Shown here: positions 34,096-42,422 of the stretch, in pieces
Position numbering within the stretch: the first letter of the stretch is position 1
Layout: each line of letters opens with the position of its first letter
Assembly (NCBI GenBank): GCA_018240745.1
Contig: JAFEFF010000183.1
Location: 1 to 53,456 of the forward strand
Origin: Pseudomonadota bacterium
Lineage (GTDB): Bacteria; Pseudomonadota; Alphaproteobacteria; Reyranellales; Reyranellaceae
Direction: 5' to 3'
Length of the DNA stretch: 53,456 nucleotides
The notes under the pieces: model-generated
Databases searched by the model: none
What the model saw: the letters and a program-made list of their open reading frames with translations, nothing else
What the model was told of the DNA's origin: nothing
Position numbers and translations under genes: made by a program

Positions 34096-34791
34096 TCACG
34101 AATCGCGGTAACGGTATCCGATGCCATAGAGCGTTTCGATCTGCTCGAACTCGGGGTCGACCTCGCGGAACTTGCGCCGCACCCGCTTGATATGGCTGTC
34201 GATCGTCCGGTCGTCCACGTAGATCGTCTCGCCGTAGGCGGCATCCATCAACTGGTCGCGGTTCTTGACGTGCCCCGGCCGCTCGGCCAGCGACTTCAGC
34301 AGCAGGAACTCGGTGACCGTGAGGTGCACCTCCTTGCCCTTCCAGGTGCACTGGTGGCGGCTGGGATCGAGCACCAGCTCGCCGCGCACGATGCGCTCGG
34401 CCTGGCCCTCGGTCTTCGCACCGCCGCCGTCGCTGCGGCGCAGCACGGCGCGGATGCGTTCGAGCAGCAGGCGCTGAGAGAACGGCTTGCGGATGAAATC
34501 GTCGGCGCCCATGCGCAAACCCAGCACCTCGTCGATCTCCTCGTCCTTGGAGGTGAGGAAGATCACCGGGAACTGCTGCGTCTTGCGGATGCGGTTCAGC
34601 AGCTCCATGCCGTCCATGCGCGGCATCTTGATGTCGAAGATCGCCAGGTCCGGCGGGGCCTGGTTCAGGCCCTCCAGCGCCGAGGCGCCGTCGGAGTAGC
34701 TCTTCACCTGGAAGCCTTCGGCCTCCAGCAGCATCGACACCGAGGTGAGGATGTTGCGGTCGTCGTCGACCAGAGCGATGTTCTTGCGCAC
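34096..34791 (-). CDS. chvI: OmpR-family response regulator ChvI-like
   Basis: A 231-residue regulator. The receiver domain has Asp8-Asp9-type acidic residues (IALVDDDRN), the phospho-acceptor Asp53 in [13 protein letters not shown] and Lys in FLTSKDEE. The C-terminal winged helix includes [30 protein letters not shown] and the recognition region [19 protein letters not shown]. It precedes chvG on the same strand with a repeat-bearing gap of about 70 bases. The chvI-chvG pair next to pckA, hprK and PTS genes is the classical alphaproteobacterial arrangement linking envelope stress with carbon metabolism. Confidence 0.94.
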   Translation of the reverse strand: MRKNIALVDDDRNILTSVSMLLEAEGFQVKSYSDGASALEGLNQAPPDLAIFDIKMPRMDGMELLNRIRKTQQFPVIFLTSKDEEIDEVLGLRMGADDFIRKPFSQRLLLERIRAVLRRSDGGGAKTEGQAERIVRGELVLDPSRHQCTWKGKEVHLTVTEFLLLKSLAERPGHVKNRDQLMDAAYGETIYVDDRTIDSHIKRVRRKFREVDPEFEQIETLYGIGYRYRDS

Positions 34792-34920
34792 GGGGGTCTC
34801 TCTCTTCTGGCCCTGAGGGGGGCTCGGCTTGCAACGTTACCATAGACCGGCGGTTGCCGGTTCCGGCCTGATTTGCCATCGATTTGCCATCGGGACGGCC
34901 TTTTTCACCGCGAACGAACC

Positions 34921-35637
34921 GTGACTGTCGATCCTTTCCGCAATGTCCGGGACCTGATTCGCCGCTGCGACCGGGCGGCACTGGCGACCAACCTGCCGGG
35001 GGACGGCGGGGCCTGGCCCTATGCCTCGCTGGTGCTGGTGACGGTCGATCACGACCTCTCGCCAATCCTGCTGATGAGCGACCTCGCCGAGCACAGCAAG
35101 GCGATCGCCGTCGACCGGCGGGTGGCGCTGCTGTTCGACGGCACCGCCGGCCTCGCACAGCCGCTGACCGGGCCGCGGGTGACCGTGATGGGCCACGCCG
35201 CCAGGACCGACGACGAACGGTTGAAGCAGCGGTTCCTGCGACATCATCCCGACGCAGCGATGTATGCCGGCTTCGGCGACTTCCATTTCTACAGGGTCGC
35301 GCTCGAGCGCACACACCTCGTCGGCGGTTTCGGCAAGATCCGCTGGATCGCGCCGGGCGAGCTGTTGGCGGCGCCGCCGGTGCAGGAACTCGCGGAAAGC
35401 GAAGCGGGCATTGTGGCCCATATGAACGCGGACCATGCCGATGCCGTGCAGCTATACGCGTCTAAGTTGCTAGGCCTCCCCGGCGCCGGCTGGACGATGA
35501 CCGGCATCGATGCCGAGGGAATCGACCTGCGGCTGGCAGGCGAGGTCGGCCGCCTCTCGTTCGACGCGCCGATGACGGCAGCGACCGAGGCTCGACCGGT
35601 CCTGGTCGCGCTGGCCGCCAAGGCTCGCAATGCCTGA
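34921..35637 (+). CDS. HugZ/PNPOx-like split-barrel protein with DUF2470-type C-terminus
   Basis: A 238-residue protein. An N-terminal FMN-binding split-barrel domain (RAALATNLPG..PYASLVLVTVD, LLMSDLAEHSKAI, VALLFDGT, RVTVMGHA, FHFYRVALERTHLVGGFGKIRWI) is followed by a C-terminal domain with IVAHMNADHADAVQLYA, the signature of heme-associated HugZ-like proteins. It may bind heme or FMN and take part in heme use, but the activity is not certain. GTG 34921 (MTVDPFRNVRDLI) is chosen because it starts the conserved helix; a TTG at 34873 is open but unconvincing. It is divergent from chvI. Confidence 0.85.
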   Translation: MTVDPFRNVRDLIRRCDRAALATNLPGDGGAWPYASLVLVTVDHDLSPILLMSDLAEHSKAIAVDRRVALLFDGTAGLAQPLTGPRVTVMGHAARTDDERLKQRFLRHHPDAAMYAGFGDFHFYRVALERTHLVGGFGKIRWIAPGELLAAPPVQELAESEAGIVAHMNADHADAVQLYASKLLGLPGAGWTMTGIDAEGIDLRLAGEVGRLSFDAPMTAATEARPVLVALAAKARNA

Positions 35638-35812
35638 TTTTGCGATTGCGAAGCATTGCAGTATGCGCCCCGACAAACTGTGGCCGTCACCAACTGGCCA
35701 CTCGCCGTTTCGCACGATGGCGGTGCATATCGCCAAACCCGGATTTGCCGGTCGGCGGCGACTGGGGTAAACGGCCGTTCAACTTGGTGTGGGCCAACAG
35801 GGAGAAAACGCC

Positions 35813-37420
<1,608 letters not shown>

Positions 37421-37442
37421 TCCCCGGGCCCTGATCCACAGA

Positions 37443-37465
37443 GGGGCTGCGGTTGCGGCCCCTTT
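37443..37465 (+). terminator. Intrinsic terminator after pckA
   Basis: GGGGCTGC and GCGGCCCC pair (one G-U) around a GGTT loop and are followed by TTTCG. The stem starts 22 bases after the pckA stop. The T run is short, so efficiency is uncertain. Confidence 0.55.
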
Positions 37466-37501
37466 CGCCTTGCCGGTCAGGGCCCCATATGATGCCCTGA
37501 C

Positions 37502-39400
37502 TTGACGACGACCGAGCCTACAGCCGCCATACGCCGGCGCGACGACGCACCGTCGCGCGCCGATGCGCCCTCGCGTTCCGACGCGGCCCCGCGCGGTCCC
37601 GTTCGTCTGCCGTTGATCGGCGCACTGGCCCTGGCCTTCGCGTCCCTGGCGCTGATCTCGGGCATCGCCTACATCGTGGTGCTGGCCGGCGCCACCGGTA
37701 CCGCCGAGCGGCTGCTGGTCGACCGCGCCGCCGGCGTCATCGACCGGCAGGTGGCGGCGATCCAGAGCCGGCTCGATCCCGTCACCGAGCAGCTCGAATT
37801 GCTGGCCGCACTGATGGCTGCCGGCCGGGTCGACGTCGATTCCCCGGTGGCCGTGCGCGAGGCGCTGGCGATCGTGATGGAGCGGGCGCCGGCGCTGTCG
37901 ATGGTCGCCTTCGGCACACTCGACCTGCAGCTCCATCGCGCGGTGCGCCATCCCGACGGCACGATCACCCGCGATACCGTCTCGCTGACCACCCTGCGGC
38001 GCGGCTTCGAGCGCTTCCGCGAACTGCAGACTTCGCATCGAACCTTCTGGGGCGACCTGTTCTGGAGCCCGTCGATGAGGCAGCCGGTGCTGAACGTGCG
38101 CACGCCGGTGCGGCGCGTCGACGATGCCTTCATCGGCGCACTGGTCGCCACCGTCGGCGTCGGCGACCTGTCCTCGCTGATCGGCGATCCCAAACACGGT
38201 GGCGACGCGCGCCACTTCATCCTGTTCGACCACGACAAGGTGCTGGCGCATCGCCTGTTGACCGATCCCAGCCACTTCAAGCTCACCGAGGACAAGCCGC
38301 TGCCGACCGTCCGGCAGCTCGGCGATCCGGTGCTGGCCCATATCTGGGATCCGCAACTCCATAGCCCGACGATCGATCGCACGCTCGGCGCGCTCGGCCA
38401 CGTCGTCGAGGCGGACGGCCATCGCTGGGTATTCGTCTATCGCGAGCTGCGAGGCTACGGCCCGCGGCCCTGGCTGGTCGGCCAGTACTTCCCGATCGAG
38501 GACGCGACGGCCGACCTCGACAAGCTGATGAACGGCGCCATCGTCGGCGCCGTGACGCTGGCGGTGGCGCTGGGGCTTGCCATCCTGATGGGCTTTCGCA
38601 TGGCCCGCTCGATCCGCACCATCACCACCGCCGCCGAGGCGATCGAGCGGCTGGAGTTCGACCAGCCCATGCACAAACGGTCGCGGCTGCGCGAGATCGA
38701 CGACGCCGCCTCCAGCCTCGACAAGGCGCGCAGCGCACTGCGCTGGTTCGGCCATTACGTGCCGCAGCGCCTCGTCCGCCGCCTGATGGAGCTGGGCGAG
38801 GATGCGGTGGTCTCGCGCCGCACCGACCTGACGGTGATGTTCACCGACATCGTGAGCTTCACGCCGCAGGCCGAGCACCTGCCCGAGCACGAGACAGCGG
38901 CGCTGCTCAACCACCACTTCGCTCTGCTCGGCGCCTGCATCGAGCACGAGGGCGGCATCATCGACAAGTACATCGGCGATTCGGTGATGGCGCTGTGGGG
39001 CCCGCTGTCCGGCACGCCCGACCATGCCGCGGCGGCGATCCGCTCGGCACTGGCGATCGCCAAAGTGATCGGCGAGGACAACCAGGTGCGTCGCGCCAAC
39101 GGCGAGGCGCCAATCCGGCTGCGCATCGGCCTGCATTCGGGGCCGGCGGTGGTCGGCAACATCGGCGCGCCGGGCCGCGTCAACTTCACGGTGGTCGGCG
39201 ACACGGTGAACGTGGCGAACCGCTTCGAGCAGCTCGGCAAGATCTACATGCAAGCGGGCGAGGAGGTCGTCGTCCTGGCGAGCGGCGCCACGATCGCCGC
39301 GGTCAAGGACCGTTCGAGCCTCGGCATCGACCTGCCGCCTCCCCAGTTGCGCCGTGTCAGGGGCCATGCGCAGCCGGTCGAGGTCTACCGGCTGGCGTGA
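37502..39400 (+). CDS. Membrane-bound class III adenylate/guanylate cyclase
   Basis: A 632-residue receptor cyclase. A first membrane helix lies near 37-62 (LIGALALAFASLALISGIAYIVVL), a periplasmic dCACHE-like sensor of about 280 residues follows, then a second helix (GAIVGAVTLAVALGLAILMG), a HAMP segment and a C-terminal cyclase domain. MFTDIVSFTP and KYIGDSVMALWG give the two metal-binding Asp residues, and FTVVGDTVNVANRFEQLGK holds the transition-state Asn/Arg. The Lys of IDKYIGD favours ATP as substrate. No ATG is available before the first helix, so TTG 37502 is the likely start. Its stop overlaps the next gene's ATG (TGATG). Confidence 0.88.
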   Translation: MTTTEPTAAIRRRDDAPSRADAPSRSDAAPRGPVRLPLIGALALAFASLALISGIAYIVVLAGATGTAERLLVDRAAGVIDRQVAAIQSRLDPVTEQLELLAALMAAGRVDVDSPVAVREALAIVMERAPALSMVAFGTLDLQLHRAVRHPDGTITRDTVSLTTLRRGFERFRELQTSHRTFWGDLFWSPSMRQPVLNVRTPVRRVDDAFIGALVATVGVGDLSSLIGDPKHGGDARHFILFDHDKVLAHRLLTDPSHFKLTEDKPLPTVRQLGDPVLAHIWDPQLHSPTIDRTLGALGHVVEADGHRWVFVYRELRGYGPRPWLVGQYFPIEDATADLDKLMNGAIVGAVTLAVALGLAILMGFRMARSIRTITTAAEAIERLEFDQPMHKRSRLREIDDAASSLDKARSALRWFGHYVPQRLVRRLMELGEDAVVSRRTDLTVMFTDIVSFTPQAEHLPEHETAALLNHHFALLGACIEHEGGIIDKYIGDSVMALWGPLSGTPDHAAAAIRSALAIAKVIGEDNQVRRANGEAPIRLRIGLHSGPAVVGNIGAPGRVNFTVVGDTVNVANRFEQLGKIYMQAGEEVVVLASGATIAAVKDRSSLGIDLPPPQLRRVRGHAQPVEVYRLA

Positions 39401-40533
39401 TGGCCGACGTCGACGGCATCGTCGCGCTGGCAGCCAATCTCGTGCGGTCGCCCTCGCGCGGCGGCATCGACTCGCCACAGCCGGTGCTGGCGACCCTGGC
39501 GCGCTGGCTGACGGCGAACGGCCTGCAACCCGAGCCGCTGCGCGATGCCGACGGCGCCTGGCTGGGCGTTCATCTGCGCTGGCTGGCGCCCGAGCCGGGA
39601 TCAATCGTCTGTCTCGATGCCTGCATCGACACCGCGCCGTTCGGCGACGAAAGCCGCTGGTCGCGGCCGCCGGCCTCGGGTGCGGTCGCCGATGGGAGGC
39701 TGTGGGGAAGGGGGGCGGCCGATTCCAAGATGGGCGCGGCGATCCTGGCGCATGTCGTGCGCGACCTGGTGCGTGGCGGTTCGCTAAGGCGCGGCGGCAT
39801 CGACCTGCTGCTCGATGCCGACGAGCACACCGGCCGCTTCGGTGGCGCTCGAGCCTATCTGGCGGCGCTCGAACGCAAACCCGACCGCGCCGTGCTGGGC
39901 TATCCGGACAACCAGGAGCTGATCCGCGGCAGCCGCGGCTTCCATCGCGTCCGGCTCACGATCGCCGGCCGCGCCGGCCATTCCGGGGCGACAGGCGGAG
40001 ATGCGATCAACGCCATCGGCCGGCTGGCGCGCCTGATCGCCGCGATCGAGGCCACGCCGTTGCCTGCCGAACCGGCGGGGCCGTTCGCGTTCGGTCCGAA
40101 GGTCACGGTGACGGCGGTCGAGGGCGGCGAAGGCTTCAGCGTCGTGCCCGACCGTGCGTCGTGCAGCCTGGATATCCGACTCACGCCCGGCTTCGATTCG
40201 GCGGCGGCGATGCGCTGGCTCGAGGCGCTGGTCGATCCGCAGACAACGCGGATCGAAGCCGTGGAGAGCTGGCCGCCCTATATCGTGCCGCAGTCCGATC
40301 CGTTCGTGCGCGCCTTCCAGTCGGCCGGCAGCGAGGCATTCGGGCGACAGGTCCCGCTGGTGGTTTGCGGGCCGTCCAACATCGGCAACCTGTTCGCCGC
40401 ACATGGCATTCCGACGATCTGCGGTCTCGGCGTCACCGCCGAGAACGTCCACAGCACCGACGAATGCGCGCTGCTGGCGAGCGTGCCCCAAGCCTATCGC
40501 GGCTATTTCGAGGGCGTGCGGCGGTTCCTCTAG
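39400..40533 (+). CDS. M20-family peptidase-like protein with altered metal site
   Basis: A 377-residue protein with the two-domain fold of the ArgE/DapE/CPG2 family: a catalytic part with RLWGRGAADSKMGAAI (Asp108, the bridging-metal ligand), a dimerisation insert GRAGHSGATGGDAINAIG, and a C-terminal NVHSTDE with the last ligand His. Three canonical positions differ: the first-ligand His (GHxD) is Cys75 in LDACIDTAP, the second Glu of DEE is His143 in DADEHTG, and the GEP ligand is Tyr168 in LGYPDN. The general-base Glu142 remains. It may bind a different metal or be catalytically dead. It is translationally coupled to the cyclase gene. Confidence 0.8.
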   Translation: MADVDGIVALAANLVRSPSRGGIDSPQPVLATLARWLTANGLQPEPLRDADGAWLGVHLRWLAPEPGSIVCLDACIDTAPFGDESRWSRPPASGAVADGRLWGRGAADSKMGAAILAHVVRDLVRGGSLRRGGIDLLLDADEHTGRFGGARAYLAALERKPDRAVLGYPDNQELIRGSRGFHRVRLTIAGRAGHSGATGGDAINAIGRLARLIAAIEATPLPAEPAGPFAFGPKVTVTAVEGGEGFSVVPDRASCSLDIRLTPGFDSAAAMRWLEALVDPQTTRIEAVESWPPYIVPQSDPFVRAFQSAGSEAFGRQVPLVVCGPSNIGNLFAAHGIPTICGLGVTAENVHSTDECALLASVPQAYRGYFEGVRRFL

Positions 40534-40562
40534 GGTATATGCTGCTGGCCCGGGAGGACCGA

Positions 40563-41582
40563 ATGTGGATTCGCAATGCCTGGTACGTCGCGGCCTGGAC
40601 GCACGAGATCGAGCCGGGCCGCGTCCACGCCCGCACCATCATCGACCAGCCGCTGGTGCTGCATCGCACGGCCGACGACGGCATCGTCGCGCTGGAAGAC
40701 CGCTGCCCGCACCGTTTCGCGCCGCTGTCGCTCGGCCGGCTCGAAGGTGACGGGCTGCGCTGCATGTATCACGGGCTCAAGTTCGCGCCCGACGGAAGGT
40801 GCATCGAGATCCCCGGCCAGAAGCTGATCCCGCAAAGCGCCTGCGTGCGGCGCTTCCCCTTGCAGGTCGTCGGCAGTTGGGTGTGGGTATGGATGGGCGA
40901 CGCCGACAAGGCCGACAGTGCCGCGATTCCGCCGACCATCGCGCTCGACGATCCGGCCTATCGCCTGCAGGCCGGCCAGCTCGACTACGACGCCCACTAT
41001 CTGCTGATCGACGACAACCTGCTCGATCTCTCGCACCTCTCCTTCGCGCACGAGAAAACGCTGGGCATGGACATGCCGCAATGGGCCGACCTGCGCCCGC
41101 GCATGTCGCCGATCGAGCGCGGCCTGCGCTTCGAGCGTTGGCATACCGGCCATCGTCCGCGCGGCTTCATGAAGAAGCTGGGCGAAACGGTCGATGTCTG
41201 GACGACCTACGACTTCCTGTTTCCCGGCATCTTCCTGCAGCGCACCTCGTTCTTCCCGGCCGGCACCGCGGACCAGAGTGGCCGCAAGGCGCCACAGCGC
41301 GAGCCGCTGTTCCATCGCATCGACGAGCAGGCGGTGACGCCGGTCGGCGCGCGCAAGTCGCGCTATTTCTACGCCGCCGGCACGCGGGCCTCCGACATCG
41401 ATCCGGACAAGCTCCAGCGGCTCTACGCCGTGACGACCACGGCCTTCCACGAGGACAAGCGCATCATCGAGGCGCAGCAGAAGATGATCGACCTCGAGCC
41501 CGGGCGTGCCATGCTGCCGACCAGCCTCGACGCCGGCCCGACGCAGTTCCGGAAGCTCGTCGAGGCGATGGCGGCAGGCTGA
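40563..41582 (+). CDS. Rieske non-heme iron oxygenase (VanA-like)
   Basis: A 339-residue terminal oxygenase of the vanillate demethylase/phthalate oxygenase group. The Rieske 2Fe-2S ligands are Cys48-x-His50 (DRCPHRFAPLSLG) and Cys67-x2-His70 (CMYHGLKF). The mononuclear iron site is in LIDDNLLDLSHLSFAHEKTLG (D-x2-H-x4-H). An electron-transfer reductase is needed but is not next door; the flavin reductase at 52 kb is not of that type. ATG 40563 follows GGGAGGACC. The substrate is probably an aromatic acid or methoxyl aromatic; it cannot be specified. Confidence 0.9.
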   Translation: MWIRNAWYVAAWTHEIEPGRVHARTIIDQPLVLHRTADDGIVALEDRCPHRFAPLSLGRLEGDGLRCMYHGLKFAPDGRCIEIPGQKLIPQSACVRRFPLQVVGSWVWVWMGDADKADSAAIPPTIALDDPAYRLQAGQLDYDAHYLLIDDNLLDLSHLSFAHEKTLGMDMPQWADLRPRMSPIERGLRFERWHTGHRPRGFMKKLGETVDVWTTYDFLFPGIFLQRTSFFPAGTADQSGRKAPQREPLFHRIDEQAVTPVGARKSRYFYAAGTRASDIDPDKLQRLYAVTTTAFHEDKRIIEAQQKMIDLEPGRAMLPTSLDAGPTQFRKLVEAMAAG

Positions 41583-41595
41583 ACCCCCACCCCAA

Positions 41596-41669
41596 CCCTC
41601 CGCCTTCGGGGGAGGGAGTTCAAAAATCAGGGAGTTCAAGAATCATTTCCCTCCCCCGAAGGGGGAGGG
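41596..41669. repeat. Twin GGGGGAGGG hairpins with direct repeat
   Basis: Two stem-loops, 41596-41616 and 41649-41669 (the second a perfect 9-bp stem CCCTCCCCC / GGGGGAGGG with a GAA loop), flank a direct repeat AGGGAGTTCAA(A/G)AATCA. They lie between the convergent Rieske oxygenase and GST genes and probably end both transcripts. Confidence 0.75.
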
Positions 41670-41681
41670 AAGGGAGGGGGA

Positions 41682-42299
41682 TCAGGTCAGCGGGGGCATG
41701 ACGTGCTTGGCGTAGGCGGGCCGCGCCTTCAGCCGCTCGTACCACGCCTTCACGTTCTTCAAGTCCGGCCGCTCGACATCGAGCGCGTACCAGCGGTGCA
41801 CGAAGCAGCCGACCGGGATGTCCCCCATGGTCAGATGATCGCCGGCGACGTGGGTGCGGCCTTCGAGCTTCCGGTCGAGCCGCGTCCACAGTTTGCCTGC
41901 ATCGGCGGCGGCTTTCTTGATCGCCGCCATGTCGCGCTTCTCCGGCGGCGTACGCACGAGGCCCCAGAAGATCACCCGCATCGCCTCGGAGATGGTCGAG
42001 AGCTGCCAGTCCATCCAGCGGTCGGCTTCGCTCCTCTGCCCCGGATCGGTCGGCCACAGCGTGCCGGCAGCGTACCTGGCCGAGAGATAACGAACGCAGC
42101 TGTTGCTCTCCCAGATGACGCGCCCGCCGTCGTCGATCGTCGGCACGACACCGTTGGGATTCATGTCGAGGTACCATTTCTGGTCGTTGCCGCCGTACTG
42201 CATGCCGACATTCTCGCGCTCGTACTCGAGCCCGCACTCGTCGGCGCACCACAGCACCTTCATGACATTGATCGAATTGGCGCGACCCCAGATCTTCAT
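41682..42299 (-). CDS. Glutathione S-transferase family protein
   Basis: A 205-residue cytosolic GST-fold protein. The thioredoxin-like N-terminal domain (MKIWGRANSINVMKVLWCADECGLEY) carries a probable catalytic Ser in place of Tyr; MNPNGVVPTIDD supplies the cis-Pro glutathione-binding motif and WESNSCVRYLSARY the gamma-Glu-binding Ser. The helical C-terminal domain has HLTMGDIPVGC, the N-capping box. The substrate is unknown. ATG 42299 follows GGAGAAACAC. Family A repeat lies just upstream, between it and polA, so its promoter must be there or read-through from polA occurs. Confidence 0.92.
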   Translation of the reverse strand: MKIWGRANSINVMKVLWCADECGLEYERENVGMQYGGNDQKWYLDMNPNGVVPTIDDGGRVIWESNSCVRYLSARYAAGTLWPTDPGQRSEADRWMDWQLSTISEAMRVIFWGLVRTPPEKRDMAAIKKAAADAGKLWTRLDRKLEGRTHVAGDHLTMGDIPVGCFVHRWYALDVERPDLKNVKAWYERLKARPAYAKHVMPPLT

Positions 42300-42317
42300 C
42301 GTGTTTCTCCGATTTCC

Positions 42318-42413
42318 GTCGCCCCGAGCGTAGCCGAGGGGCCTCTTTTCCGTCTGCCGCAAAAAGAGGTCCCTCCGCTTCGCCTCGCTGAGCTCGGCTT
42401 CGGTCGGGACGAC
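42318..42413. repeat. Intergenic palindromic repeat, family A copy 2
   Basis: The ends GTCGCCCCGAGCG and CGGTCGGGACGAC are inverted copies of each other with changes. The inside contains GAGGGGCCTCTTTT and AAAAAGAGGTCCCTC, which pair with each other. It is related to 5217-5326 and lies between polA and the GST gene. Confidence 0.8.
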
Positions 42414-42422
42414 GAGGGTAGT

